Shown here piece by piece: positions 8,421 to 17,099 of a DNA stretch of 64,000 nucleotides. This DNA comes from CBDCBA01 sp965214125 (GTDB lineage Bacteria; Planctomycetota; Phycisphaerae; Tepidisphaerales; Tepidisphaeraceae). The stretch lies in the NCBI GenBank assembly GCA_965214125.1, contig CBDCBA010000031.1, positions 62,001 through 126,000 of the forward strand, given 5' to 3'. A program made the position numbers and the translations under genes. Within the stretch, counting starts at the first letter, position 1; each line of letters begins with the position of its first letter. The notes under the pieces are model-generated. The model was not told the DNA's origin and searched no databases. It was given only the letters and a program-made list of their open reading frames with translations.

Positions 8421-9519
8421 CCCGCGAACGCTCCCGCCGGTCAAGCCGCGGCCGGGTCGGCCGCTCTACCTCGTGGCGCGCGACACGATCCGCGACGCGA
8501 TCGACGCCGGCGAGTTCGAGCCGGGCCAGCGCATGCCCTCGACGGCGGCGGTGAGCCGGCAACTGCGCGTCTCGCTCGTCACGGCCCACCGCGCGCTGCA
8601 CGAACTCGTCGGCGACGGCCTGCTCCACCGCAGCCAGGGGCGCGGCACCTTCGTGCGGCCCGCCGGCGGCGCGGGCGCCGCCCGGCGTGCCAGCGGGCGC
8701 GTCGGGCTCGTCTTCGACCCCGACAGCAGCCTGGCCGACCACTACCACAGCCAGGTGCTCGAGGGCGTCCGTCGCGGGGCCCAGCAGTTGCACGTCGACC
8801 TGATCCTGCTCCGGCTCGGCGAGGACGTGCGCGGCGAGTGCGACGGCTTCCTTTACCTCAACCCGCTCCCGTCGCAACTGGCCGACGTGTCGAAGCGGGC
8901 GCCCAAGCCGTGCGTGGTCATCGGGGCCCACGGCACCGCGCGCGGCGTGGCGGCGGTCGACACGGACAACGCCGATCTGGTCGAGCAGGCGATCGATCAT
9001 CTCGCCAGGCTGGGCCACCGGCGGATCGGCTACATCGGCGGGGTCGAGGGGCCGCTGGCGACCAGCAACGCCCGCGACCGCTGGCAGGGGTTCGTCGGTG
9101 CGTGTCGGCGGCGGAACCTGACGGTCGACCCCGGCCACGTGCTGCCGGCGAGGACATGGCGGCTCGACCGCGAGGAGCGCTTGCGACTGACGGCCATGCT
9201 CGGCGGCCCAAACCCGCCGACGGCGCTCTTCGCCGCGGGCTACTACTACGCCCTCGATGCCTACGCCGCCGCGGAGGAGGCCGGGCTGCAAGTTCCCGAG
9301 GAGTTGAGCGTCGTCGGCGTCGACGACCCGCCCTCGGCCGAGCACTTGTCGCCCTCGCTGACCACGCTCCGCCAGCCGCTGGTGCAGCTTGGCCACGCGG
9401 CGGTCGCGCTGTTGGCCGAGCGCGTCTCGCCGTCCGACCGAGAGCCCGAAGACGATGGCGGCCGCACGCTGCGGGCGCGGCTGATCCCCCGGCGTAGCAC
9501 AGGCCCCGCGCCGGCGTGA
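8413..9519 (+). CDS. GntR/LacI-type transcriptional regulator
   Basis: A 368-residue DNA-binding regulator with AraR-like architecture. Residues about 14-80 are a GntR winged helix: ARDTIRDAIDAGEFEPGQRMPST, then a recognition helix SLVTAHRALHELVGDG and the wing GRGTFVRP. Residues about 95-365 are a LacI/periplasmic-binding-protein sensor domain (VGLVFDPDSS, LGHRRIGYIGG, PTALFAAGYYYALDAYAAAEEAGL, LSVVGVDDP). The sensor presumably binds a sugar released from the target glycan. It lies among five copies of an AT-rich motif that I propose as its operator. Only regulator in the locus. Confidence 0.92.
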   Translation: MSNPRTLPPVKPRPGRPLYLVARDTIRDAIDAGEFEPGQRMPSTAAVSRQLRVSLVTAHRALHELVGDGLLHRSQGRGTFVRPAGGAGAARRASGRVGLVFDPDSSLADHYHSQVLEGVRRGAQQLHVDLILLRLGEDVRGECDGFLYLNPLPSQLADVSKRAPKPCVVIGAHGTARGVAAVDTDNADLVEQAIDHLARLGHRRIGYIGGVEGPLATSNARDRWQGFVGACRRRNLTVDPGHVLPARTWRLDREERLRLTAMLGGPNPPTALFAAGYYYALDAYAAAEEAGLQVPEELSVVGVDDPPSAEHLSPSLTTLRQPLVQLGHAAVALLAERVSPSDREPEDDGGRTLRARLIPRRSTGPAPA

Positions 9520-11162
9520 GCACGTCCATGACCGAGCGCGAGACGGACATCCTCATCGTCGGCGGCGGGTGCGGCGGCGTCGCCGCGGCCCTGGCCGTCG
9601 CGACGCGCGGCGGGAACTGCCTGGTCGTCGAACCGACCCGCTGGCTCGGCGGGCAACTCACCAGCCAGGCCGTCCCGCCGGACGAGCACCGGTGGATCGA
9701 GGGCGGCGACGGGTTCTACGGCGCCACCCGCAGCTACGTCGCCTTCCGTCAGAACGTCCGCCGTTGGTATCGAACGCATCGCAAGCTGACGGCCGCCGCC
9801 CGCGCTGACCCGCACCTGAACCCCGGCGGCGGGTGGGTCAGCCGACTCTGCTTCGAGCCGACCGTCGGCGTGGCAGTGATCGACGCCATGCTTGCCCCGC
9901 ACGTGGCGGCGGGGCGGGTGACGGTGCTCTACGAGCACTGGCCCGTCGCGGCGGATGTCGACGGCCAGACGGTGCGGGCGATCACGTTCGCGAACGACGC
10001 CGGCGAGCAGACGACGATCGCCGCCAAGTTCGTGCTCGACGCGACCGAGTGCGGCGACCTCTACCCGCTCGTCGGCTGCGGCCACATGCTCGGCGCCGAG
10101 GGTCGCGACGTCTTCGGCGAACTGCACGGACGCGCCGACCTTGGGAGCGACACCGACCCGCGCGATCAGCAGGCGATCACCCACTGCTTCGCCCTGGAGC
10201 ATCGGCCGGGCGAGGACCACACGATCGACGAGCCGGCCGATTACCGCGAATGGCGGCAGTTCGTCCCCAATCTGTCGCCGCCGTGGCCGGGCCGGCTCTT
10301 CTCGTGGCAGATTGATGATGCCCGTGACCCGCGCACGCTCGCGATGATCCCGCCGCCGGATGAGCCGATTCGCGACGCGCTCGAGCTGTGGCGATACCGC
10401 CGCATCGTCGACGCGAGCCTGTACACACCCGATGCCGCCCGGCCGGACGTTTGCCTGTGGAACACCGTGCAAACCGACTACTTTCACAAGCCGCTCATTC
10501 GCGAGGACGCGGATCCCTACGCCGGCCGCGCGGCCGTGCTCCGGGCGGCGAAAGAGCAGGCGCGGTGCTTCGTCCGCTGGCTGCAATCCGAGGCCCCGCG
10601 GCACGACGGCGACGGCCACGGCTACCCCGGCCTGCGCCTGCGCGGCGACGAAATGGGCACAACCGACGGCTTCGCGATGGCCGCCTACATCCGCGAGCCG
10701 CGCCGCCTGCGGGCGGAGTCGATCCTGACCGAACGCGACGTCGGCCAAGAGCAACGCCGGGCGGAAGGCCTGACCGCGTCTCCCCCGGACGCGGTGGCGA
10801 TCGGGCATTACATGATCGACTTGCACCCGTCCGCGGCGGGGCGGAACAGCGTCTACGTGCCGGCGATCCCGTTCGCGGTCGGCCTCGGCAGCCTGCTCCC
10901 GCGGGCCGGCGTGCCCGGCAGTGCAAACCTGCTCGCCGCCGGCAAGGCGATCGGCGCGAGCCACATCGCCAACGGCTGCACGCGGCTGCACCCGGTCGAG
11001 TGGGGCATCGGCGAAGCCGCCGGCGCAACGGCGGCTTGGTGCCTTCAACACGACACGCGGCCGCACGGCGTGCATAGAGAAGCCCGGCTGCTGGAGCGTC
11101 TTCGCCACGACCTCGCTCGCGGCGGCGCCGAACTGGCTTGGCCGGCAGCGGTGACTGCTTGA
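9516..11162 (+). CDS. FAD-dependent oxidoreductase (PF12831-like)
   Basis: A 548-residue protein; GTG 9516 overlaps the preceding stop, and ATG 9528 is an alternative. TDILIVGGGCGGVAAALAVATRGGNCLVVEP near the N-terminus is a canonical FAD-binding GxGxxG loop, followed by WLGGQLTSQ, typical of the FAD_oxidored family. A second dinucleotide-interaction region with FVLDATECGDLYPLVG and a C-terminal LAAGKAIGASHIANGCTRLHPVEWGIGEAAG complete the fold. No signal peptide, so cytoplasmic. Members are frequent in planctomycete glycan loci but the reaction is not established. Translational coupling to the regulator gene is evident from the overlap. Confidence 0.87.
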   Translation: MSTSMTERETDILIVGGGCGGVAAALAVATRGGNCLVVEPTRWLGGQLTSQAVPPDEHRWIEGGDGFYGATRSYVAFRQNVRRWYRTHRKLTAAARADPHLNPGGGWVSRLCFEPTVGVAVIDAMLAPHVAAGRVTVLYEHWPVAADVDGQTVRAITFANDAGEQTTIAAKFVLDATECGDLYPLVGCGHMLGAEGRDVFGELHGRADLGSDTDPRDQQAITHCFALEHRPGEDHTIDEPADYREWRQFVPNLSPPWPGRLFSWQIDDARDPRTLAMIPPPDEPIRDALELWRYRRIVDASLYTPDAARPDVCLWNTVQTDYFHKPLIREDADPYAGRAAVLRAAKEQARCFVRWLQSEAPRHDGDGHGYPGLRLRGDEMGTTDGFAMAAYIREPRRLRAESILTERDVGQEQRRAEGLTASPPDAVAIGHYMIDLHPSAAGRNSVYVPAIPFAVGLGSLLPRAGVPGSANLLAAGKAIGASHIANGCTRLHPVEWGIGEAAGATAAWCLQHDTRPHGVHREARLLERLRHDLARGGAELAWPAAVTA

Positions 11163-11186
11163 CACCCAACCATTGTGTCGCTGCGA

Positions 11187-11200
11187 GGTCTTATATAATA
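11187..11200 (+). promoter_or_regulatory. RGTCTTATAKAA-like motif, site 4
   Basis: GGTCTTATATAATA lies 54 bases before the ATG of the secreted protein at 11254. The contained TATAAT at 11195-11200 is a perfect -10 hexamer, with TTGTGT 15 bases upstream as a poor -35, so operator and promoter probably overlap here. Confidence 0.55.
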
Positions 11201-11253
11201 TCGCGAAGGGTGGGGATGGGGGTCCTCGCACATCCGGGAGCAACGCCTTGAAG

Positions 11254-12492
11254 ATGACCACGACGCCGCAACTCTCCGCCCTCCTCCGCTCGGCCACGCT
11301 CGCCGCGGCGTTGCTTGGCCTCCCCGCAGCGGCGATGGCCAGCGACGCGAGCCAGCCTGTCACCGACGCCGCGCGGGCTGGCGAGCGCGTGCAACTGCCC
11401 GCGCTCGACTTCGCCGCGATTCCCCGGCTGGACGCGACGATCCGCGACGCAGATTCCCCGCAGCTCCTGCTGAGCGACAAGCCCGAGTATTTCCGCACAG
11501 GCAACGGCATTGCGATGCAGGAGGCGGTCGAGCCGGGCGACGTGCGGCTGTACCTCTACCACGTCCCCACGCCCGACGCCGGCCCGAAGCAGATCGCCGC
11601 CACGATTGAGAACCTTGGCGACGGGCCGATGCGGGTCCGCTTTCGCAAGGCGAGCCTGAACGGCCCCGGCGGCGATTACCACAAGCTCGGCAAGGACGGC
11701 CAAATTGAGCTGCTCGCCGAGGACGATCCGGCCGCGACAAACCTCGACTTCGAACTGCCCGCCGGCGAACGCCGCCTCGTCGACGCGCGGCTGGGCAGCT
11801 TAAATTCCAAGACGAACGACCTCCTGCACGGCATCTACGTCTTCACGATCGACCAGCCCGCCCGCATCACCACGCTTCAGGCCGACCCCGGCGCGGATGC
11901 GGCCGCGATGGTGGAGGAGCTGCCGAAGTTGCCGCAGGTGCTGCCCGGCCATCACGCCAGCGGCGCGGGGCGCGGGCTCTTCGCGACGGGCGCGAACAAG
12001 GAAGTCACGGCCGATTCGTACGACACGGCCGATGGCCCGCGGCAGATCATCTTTGCCGACGGTGAGATCGAGTCGTGGATCAGCGGCGTCGACTCGCTCG
12101 CGGGTGAGGACCCGGCGCTGGGCGAGGCCGAGCCGCAGAACAAAGGAAACTACGGCGTGATCTACCGCCTGCGGATTCCGTACACGAGCAGCGACGGGCG
12201 CGGCGTAAGTTTGGTGACGTACAACGCCCGCGCCGGCGCCCGCTGGTGTGAGAAGGCGGCGGTTGCGGTTCGGGTGCTTGGCGACAACGGGCTGCTCCCG
12301 ACGGATGAATCCGGATCGGTGCCGCTGCCGAACGACCAGGTGCGCTACGGCGGTCCGCCGGAGGGCGTGGTCATCCAGCACTTTCCGGCCGCACCCGAGG
12401 GTGGGGAGATCGAGCTGCTGTACACGCCGCCGGGCGCGAGTTGCCTGCCCGTGCCGTTTGTGCTGATTCCGCTGGACAACACGAACAATTAA
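11254..12492 (+). CDS. Secreted protein of unknown function
   Basis: A 412-residue protein with an N-terminal signal peptide (LRSATLAAALLGLPAAAMASDAS, cleavage near residue 30). I chose ATG 11254; the leader upstream encodes nothing protein-like. I do not recognise the domain with certainty. The core includes RLYLYHVPTPDAGPKQIAATIENLG and KNRLAxxx-free stretches of beta-rich sequence ending in LLYTPPGASCLPVPFVLIPL, suggesting beta-sandwich modules. Parts recall secreted proteins of Bacilli annotated near copper amine oxidase N-domains, but this is a weak impression. It has its own motif site 4 upstream and probably works at the cell surface with the glycan locus (inference). Confidence 0.6.
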   Translation: MTTTPQLSALLRSATLAAALLGLPAAAMASDASQPVTDAARAGERVQLPALDFAAIPRLDATIRDADSPQLLLSDKPEYFRTGNGIAMQEAVEPGDVRLYLYHVPTPDAGPKQIAATIENLGDGPMRVRFRKASLNGPGGDYHKLGKDGQIELLAEDDPAATNLDFELPAGERRLVDARLGSLNSKTNDLLHGIYVFTIDQPARITTLQADPGADAAAMVEELPKLPQVLPGHHASGAGRGLFATGANKEVTADSYDTADGPRQIIFADGEIESWISGVDSLAGEDPALGEAEPQNKGNYGVIYRLRIPYTSSDGRGVSLVTYNARAGARWCEKAAVAVRVLGDNGLLPTDESGSVPLPNDQVRYGGPPEGVVIQHFPAAPEGGEIELLYTPPGASCLPVPFVLIPLDNTNN

Positions 12493-12526
12493 TGGCCGCG
12501 GCGTCCCGCGGCGACGTTGACAAGGC

Positions 12527-12554
12527 TGCGCGGTCGTGGTAACTCTTCTATAAG
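12527..12554 (+). promoter_or_regulatory. Promoter of the PEP-CTERM gene
   Basis: TTGACA at 12527-12532 and TATAAG at 12549-12554 are separated by 16 bases, a good sigma-70-like promoter. It is followed by a leader of about 100 bases and the ATG at 12658. The -10 lies inside motif site 5, as expected for a repressible promoter. Confidence 0.6.
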
Positions 12555-12557
12555 ACT
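12543..12557 (-). promoter_or_regulatory. RGTCTTATAKAA-like motif, site 5
   Basis: On the minus strand this reads AGTCTTATAGAAGAG, nearly identical to the second half of site 3. It covers the -10 element of the PEP-CTERM gene promoter. Confidence 0.5.
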
Positions 12558-12657
12558 TGCCGCGCGCGACCAGCCGCGGCAGGCACGGCGGGAACAGGCA
12601 CTGACGCTCCGGGCGTGTGCCGCCCGCACCATCCGTTTTCACCACTGGAGAGGGTTT

Positions 12658-13800
12658 ATGAAAAGCAACATGCTTCCGGCAATCATCGCCGCGTCCGCCG
12701 CAGTCAGCCTTGCCGCCGCCGCAACGGCCCAGTCGCAGTTCGACCAGGTCAACCGCGTCTTCGTCGACGACTCGTTCGACGAAAACAGCCTCTACGGCGA
12801 CCAGCCCACGGGCATCGGCTTCGACGGCACCACCGCCTACCTCGGCGGTCTGAACAACGGCGGCAACGTCGACAGCATCGGCATTGTCGCCGTCAGCGAC
12901 CTGTATGGCGGGTTCAGCACTGCCACGAGCGATCCGCTCGCCGGCACCGTCCTGTCCGCCGTCGGCGGGCGCGGGTACAACAGCGTGGCCTACGACGCCG
13001 GCACCGACAGCATCCTCGCCGGCTACGACTCGGGCAGCGCCTCCACCAGCGTCTACGCCCGCTACGACCCCGCCGCTGGCTCGGCCGACTTCTCGGTCAA
13101 CGGTCCCAGCGGCGTCCGCCCGTTCGTCGTCGGGTCCGATCCGATGACCGATAACGGCGACCCGTCGTACGCGGCGTTCCTGAGCCAAGGCTCGGGCCGT
13201 CGCCTCGCCCTCGACATCGATGACGGCTCGCTCGTCTTCTCGACCGGCCAGCCCAGCCCGGGCGGCGCGATCATCTTCGACGGCGACCTCGGCTCGGCCT
13301 TCCGCGGCATGGACTTCAACAGCGACGGCGATCTCGCCTTCGCCACCGTCAACGGCTTTGGCATCTACGAGCGGACCGGCAACAACACGTTCTCGCAGGT
13401 GGGCGAAATCCTCAGCCCCGGCATCAACAACCTCGGCCGCGACATCGCCATCCTCGAGGGCGTGGGCGCCAACGGCGAGGACCTGTACGCCATCTCCGCC
13501 CGCGGCAGCACCACGCTGGCCGGCCAGGCGATCGATGACACGAACGTCTACATCACCGACCTGCAGGGCAACATCGTTCAGACCCTGACCGGTGACGAGA
13601 GTGGCCTGTCGGGCGCCTTCGCCAACAACTCGAAGCAACTCGACTTCGCCTTCGCCCCCGACGGCTCGCCGACGCTGGCGATCGCGAGCTTGGTGGAGCG
13701 TCGCCTCGACATCTACCAGGTGGCGATTCCCGAGCCGACCTCGCTGGCCCTGGCGGGCCTCGGGTCGCTCGCGCTGCTCCGGCGTCGACGCACCGCCTAA
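12658..13800 (+). CDS. PEP-CTERM sorted surface protein
   Basis: A 380-residue exported protein. ATG 12658 follows GGAGAGGG with proper spacing. Residues 1-24 are a signal peptide (MKSNMLPAIIAASAAVSLAA). The C-terminus is IPEPTSLALAGLGSLALLRR plus further Arg: PEP motif, short hydrophobic segment and basic tail, the PEP-CTERM sorting signal recognised by exosortase. The body (LDIDDGSLVFSTGQPSPGG, GDLAFATVNGFGIYERTGN) resembles a beta-propeller-like secreted domain. Such proteins are abundant in Phycisphaerae; this one is likely induced with the glycan locus. A Rho-independent-type terminator follows. Specific function unknown. Confidence 0.85.
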   Translation: MKSNMLPAIIAASAAVSLAAAATAQSQFDQVNRVFVDDSFDENSLYGDQPTGIGFDGTTAYLGGLNNGGNVDSIGIVAVSDLYGGFSTATSDPLAGTVLSAVGGRGYNSVAYDAGTDSILAGYDSGSASTSVYARYDPAAGSADFSVNGPSGVRPFVVGSDPMTDNGDPSYAAFLSQGSGRRLALDIDDGSLVFSTGQPSPGGAIIFDGDLGSAFRGMDFNSDGDLAFATVNGFGIYERTGNNTFSQVGEILSPGINNLGRDIAILEGVGANGEDLYAISARGSTTLAGQAIDDTNVYITDLQGNIVQTLTGDESGLSGAFANNSKQLDFAFAPDGSPTLAIASLVERRLDIYQVAIPEPTSLALAGLGSLALLRRRRTA

Positions 13801-13820
13801 CCGGCTGCCCGCACCCCGCA

Positions 13821-13857
13821 CCATCGGCTCGCCTAGCGGCGGGCCGATGGCCTTTTC
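13821..13857 (+). terminator. Rho-independent-type terminator
   Basis: CATCGGC-T-CGCC pairs with GGCG-G-GCCGATG around a TAGC loop, followed by CCTTTTCT. It sits 21 bases after the PEP-CTERM stop and would partly insulate the pilin-like gene downstream. Confidence 0.65.
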
Positions 13858-13900
13858 TCCCCGCGAACTCCCCTCAGCCGCACCAACGCCTGGAGACCCC

Positions 13901-14833
13901 ATGCCGCACGCCCGCACCCGTTCATCGTCCGCCACTTGCCGCCGGCCCACCTGTGGCGGGCGGTGGGGCTTTACCCTCGTGGAGCTCCTCGTGGTGATCG
14001 GCATCATCGCGCTGCTGATCGGCATTCTGCTCCCCACGCTCAGCAGCGCCCGCCAGTCCGCCCGCGACCTTTCGTGCGCCAGCAACCTGCGGCAGTTGGG
14101 GATCACGCTGGTGATGTACTCGGTCGACTACGAGGGACGTTACCCCACGAACTACGTCGGCAGGAACTCCGGCGGCTTCACGATGGGCTGGTACGATTCC
14201 GAGCAAATCGGGCGCTACCTGCCCGAAGAGGTCAAGCTCGGCAGCGGCAGCATCGGCGGCACGGTCTTCATCTGCCCAAGCGATATCAACAACGCCAAGC
14301 GGTCTTACGCGATGAACGTTTGGGCGAGCAGCGATCTCAACCAGGCTGCACGCACGCTGCCGGGGTTCAGCTTCCTGACGAACCCCGTCGCCGCGACTGG
14401 ACTGCCGCGCGGCGAGGAGTTCCGCTCGAACGTTTCCGACGGGTCGAGCACAATCCTTTTGACCGAGAAGTGGTCGCAGTTCAAGGTCGGCGACGACTTC
14501 TTCGCGAGCAGCACGATGGGCTACCCTGGCATCACGCCCGCTCGCCGGTTCGTGAAGGTGTCGAGCCCGCAGGTCCAGCAACACTTCGGGCAGGACACCG
14601 CCGTCGAGCTCGACTACACGCGCCACTCGCGCGACAACCTCGGTGAGCCGAACGACCCGAAAACGAAGGGCCAGTGCAACATCGCCTTCTCCGACGGGCA
14701 CGTCTCGATGACGAGCGTCGGCACCGCCGTTCGGATCGACGACGAGGACGACCCGACCACGTGGGTCAGCACCGGCAACGTCAAGTGGTCGCCGCTCGAC
14801 CCGCTCCTGATCGACTTCGAGGTGGACCAGTAA
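13901..14833 (+). CDS. Type IV pilin-like protein, H-X9-DG type
   Basis: A 310-residue protein; ATG 13901 lies shortly after a GGAG (TGGAGACCCC). Residues 22-45 (RWGFTLVELLVVIGIIALLI) are a prepilin cleavage and methylation signal with conserved Gly-Phe and Glu at +5. The C-terminal CNIAFSDGHVSM corresponds to the H-X9-DG/DUF1559-like terminus of the large planctomycete pseudopilin family. Members are predicted to be exported by a type II/IV secretion apparatus; a role as carbohydrate-binding surface pseudopilin alongside sugar transporters is inferred. It lies between the PEP-CTERM gene and the ABC transporter genes. Confidence 0.88.
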   Translation: MPHARTRSSSATCRRPTCGGRWGFTLVELLVVIGIIALLIGILLPTLSSARQSARDLSCASNLRQLGITLVMYSVDYEGRYPTNYVGRNSGGFTMGWYDSEQIGRYLPEEVKLGSGSIGGTVFICPSDINNAKRSYAMNVWASSDLNQAARTLPGFSFLTNPVAATGLPRGEEFRSNVSDGSSTILLTEKWSQFKVGDDFFASSTMGYPGITPARRFVKVSSPQVQQHFGQDTAVELDYTRHSRDNLGEPNDPKTKGQCNIAFSDGHVSMTSVGTAVRIDDEDDPTTWVSTGNVKWSPLDPLLIDFEVDQ

Positions 14834-14865
14834 GCCCGCGACGGCGCGTCAGCGGAGACTTGTCG

Positions 14866-16197
14866 ATGCACCCATCCGCCCAGGGAGCCGAACCCGGACG
14901 GCGTAGTCGGCGGCAGTTCCTTGGCGCCGCAACGGGTCTCGCTGCCGCCTTCGCGCTAACCGGCGGCTGCGCCGTGCAACGCGAGGGCACCGTCACGCTC
15001 GACCTTTGGACGTGGGCCCTGCGCCCGCGCTTCAACGACTACATGGCCCGGCTCGTGGCCGACTTCGAGCGAAAAACGCCGAATACGCGCGTCCGGTGGG
15101 CCGACGTGCCCGCCGATGCGATGAACCGGCGCGCCTTTGCCGCCGGCGCGGCCGGGGCGATGCCGGATGTCATCAACCTCTCCGACCAGCACTTCGCGCT
15201 CCTCGCGAACCTCGACGCGCTTGAGCCGATCCGGCCGCTCCTGTCGGTCGATCCCGCCGAGGTCTACGTGCCCGGCGCCCTTGCCGCAAATGTGATCGAC
15301 GGCCGACTGGTCGGTTTGCCGTGGTACCTGTCGACCACGGTCCGCGTGATGAACGTCCCGCTCCTCGCGCGGGGCGGCCTGACGCCGCAGACACTTGGGC
15401 AAACGTGGGATGAGCTGCTCGACCAGGCGGCGGACTTCAAGCGGGCGACCGGGGCGTTCCTCTTCACGCTGCCACTCGGCGACCGCAGCGACCTGCCGGC
15501 CATGCTGATGGCCGACGGGGTCGAGCCGGTCGTTCCCCACGCCGACGGCGGCTGGCAGTCGAATCTGGGCGACCCGGCGGTGGTCGCGTTCATCTCGCGC
15601 TGGGCCGCGGCGTATCGAAACAAGTTGCTTCCCCGCAGCGCCGCGACCGGCGGGTACGAGCAGATGGTGACCGGCCTGACCGGCGAAACCGTCGCCTGCA
15701 TCAACGCCAACGCCTTGGCGCGGGTGAAGCAGGAGGCGCCGCAGATCTACGAGCAGCTCGCCGTCGGCCCCGGCGTCGTCGGCAGCCTGGGTGCGGCGGG
15801 CATGGCCATCACGCACGTGGCGGTGTCGCGGCAGTCGAAGCACCCGAAGCTCGCCGCCGCCCTCGCCGAGCACGTCACCAGCCCGCGCTGGCAGACCGAG
15901 CTCGCCATCATGGCCGGGCGCATCCCCAGCTCGACCGCGAGCTTGTCCGATCCCGCGTTTTCCGCCGAATCCGACGATCCGCAGCAGATCGCCACGGCGC
16001 TGGGCGCGCAGCAGTTGGCAACGGCCCGCGCCTTCGCCCCGCCCGTCGCCGCCTGGCCAGACCTGCGCCGGGCGTTCGACGACGCGATGAAGGGCATCCT
16101 GCTCGACGGCGACGCGGTCGAGCCCGCCCTCGCCGACGCCGGCCGCGAGTGGGACCGCATCCTTCGTGCCGAGGCGGCGGGACTGCCCTACAAGTGA
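14866..16197 (+). CDS. ABC transporter sugar-binding lipoprotein
   Basis: A 443-residue extracellular solute-binding protein, family 1. ATG 14866 has AGCGGAG upstream. The N-terminus combines a twin-arginine-like RRSRRQFLGAATG with a lipobox LTGGC, so it is a lipid-anchored protein. VTLDLWTWALRPRFNDYMARLVADFE and VYVPGALAANVIDGRLVGLPW match maltose/sugar-binding proteins. It overlaps the first permease gene by four bases (GTGA), showing tight coupling. Together with the permeases it makes a carbohydrate importer lacking a local ATPase; a shared MsmX/UgpC-type ATPase elsewhere is expected. Confidence 0.92.
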   Translation: MHPSAQGAEPGRRSRRQFLGAATGLAAAFALTGGCAVQREGTVTLDLWTWALRPRFNDYMARLVADFERKTPNTRVRWADVPADAMNRRAFAAGAAGAMPDVINLSDQHFALLANLDALEPIRPLLSVDPAEVYVPGALAANVIDGRLVGLPWYLSTTVRVMNVPLLARGGLTPQTLGQTWDELLDQAADFKRATGAFLFTLPLGDRSDLPAMLMADGVEPVVPHADGGWQSNLGDPAVVAFISRWAAAYRNKLLPRSAATGGYEQMVTGLTGETVACINANALARVKQEAPQIYEQLAVGPGVVGSLGAAGMAITHVAVSRQSKHPKLAAALAEHVTSPRWQTELAIMAGRIPSSTASLSDPAFSAESDDPQQIATALGAQQLATARAFAPPVAAWPDLRRAFDDAMKGILLDGDAVEPALADAGREWDRILRAEAAGLPYK

Positions 16198-17099
16198 CCG
16201 CCGCACCGACGAATCTGCGTCTTCGCTCGCACCGGCCGTGGACGCCGTACGCCTTCCTCGCGCCGGCCATGCTGATCCTGGGCGTCTTCGTCCTTTGGGC
16301 GTTCGCGCAGGTGGCGTACCTGTCGTTCACGCGGGTCAACCTCTTCGGCGACGGGACGCTGCTGTCGCGGGCGGAGTGGGTGGGGTTCGAGAACTACCGC
16401 CGCGTCTTGGGCGGGGGCCGGTTCTGGTGGGCGTTGCTGAACTCGTTCCTTTACCTCGCGGTGACGCCGGCGATCATGGTTGTGTCGCTGGCGGCGGCGT
16501 TGACGGTCAACAGCGGCCTGCGCGGGACGGGCCCTTGGCTGCGGGTGCTGCTCTTCCTGCCCGTCGTCACACCGACCATTGTGGCCGCCGTCGCGTGGCG
16601 GGTGCTTTTCACCGAGCAGGGCGGCGTGCTCAACAACGGCCTGACCGCGATCGGCGTCGCCCCGGTGCCGTGGCTGACGGGCTGGCCCTGGGTGCTGGTG
16701 ACGGCGATGGTCGTCACGCTCTGGAAGGGCTTTGGCTACTACATGATGATCTTCCTCGCCGGCCTGATGGCGGTGCCGCGCGAGCTGGAGGAGGCCGCCG
16801 CCATCGACGGGGCCTCGCGCTTCGGCGCCTTCCGCCACGTCACGCTGCCGAGCCTGCGGCCGGTGCTGGTGCTCGTGACTGTCATCAGCAGCATCTCGGC
16901 ATTGAAGGTCTTCGACGAGCTCTGGATCGTCGCCCGCGGCGTGCCGAGCGAGTCGCAGACGGTCGTGCCGCTGATCTACACGACGGCCTTCGACGTCGGC
17001 AGCTTTGGGGCGGCGTGCGCGATTGGCGTCTGCTTGTTCGTCGTGCTGCTGGCGTTCTCGCTGGTGAACCTGCGGCTGGCCCGCGAGGAGGCGGCGTGA
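16194..17099 (+). CDS. ABC sugar transporter permease, MalF type
   Basis: A 301-residue inner-membrane protein with six predicted membrane segments. GTG 16194 overlaps the preceding stop. The cytoplasmic EAA loop, LEEAAAIDGASRFGAFRHVTLP near residue 200, contacts the ATPase subunit. It is 301 residues long, at the CUT1 permease norm. It overlaps the second permease by four bases. Role: one half of the membrane channel for an imported saccharide, with the partner at 17096. Confidence 0.92.
   Translation: MTAAPTNLRLRSHRPWTPYAFLAPAMLILGVFVLWAFAQVAYLSFTRVNLFGDGTLLSRAEWVGFENYRRVLGGGRFWWALLNSFLYLAVTPAIMVVSLAAALTVNSGLRGTGPWLRVLLFLPVVTPTIVAAVAWRVLFTEQGGVLNNGLTAIGVAPVPWLTGWPWVLVTAMVVTLWKGFGYYMMIFLAGLMAVPRELEEAAAIDGASRFGAFRHVTLPSLRPVLVLVTVISSISALKVFDELWIVARGVPSESQTVVPLIYTTAFDVGSFGAACAIGVCLFVVLLAFSLVNLRLAREEAA

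Noticed and set aside
1556..12557. RGTCTTATAKAA motif as merely a -10 promoter box
   Set aside because: Orientation relative to the downstream gene and distance to the start codon vary between sites; some copies may overlap a -10 but the whole conserved 12 bases need another explanation.
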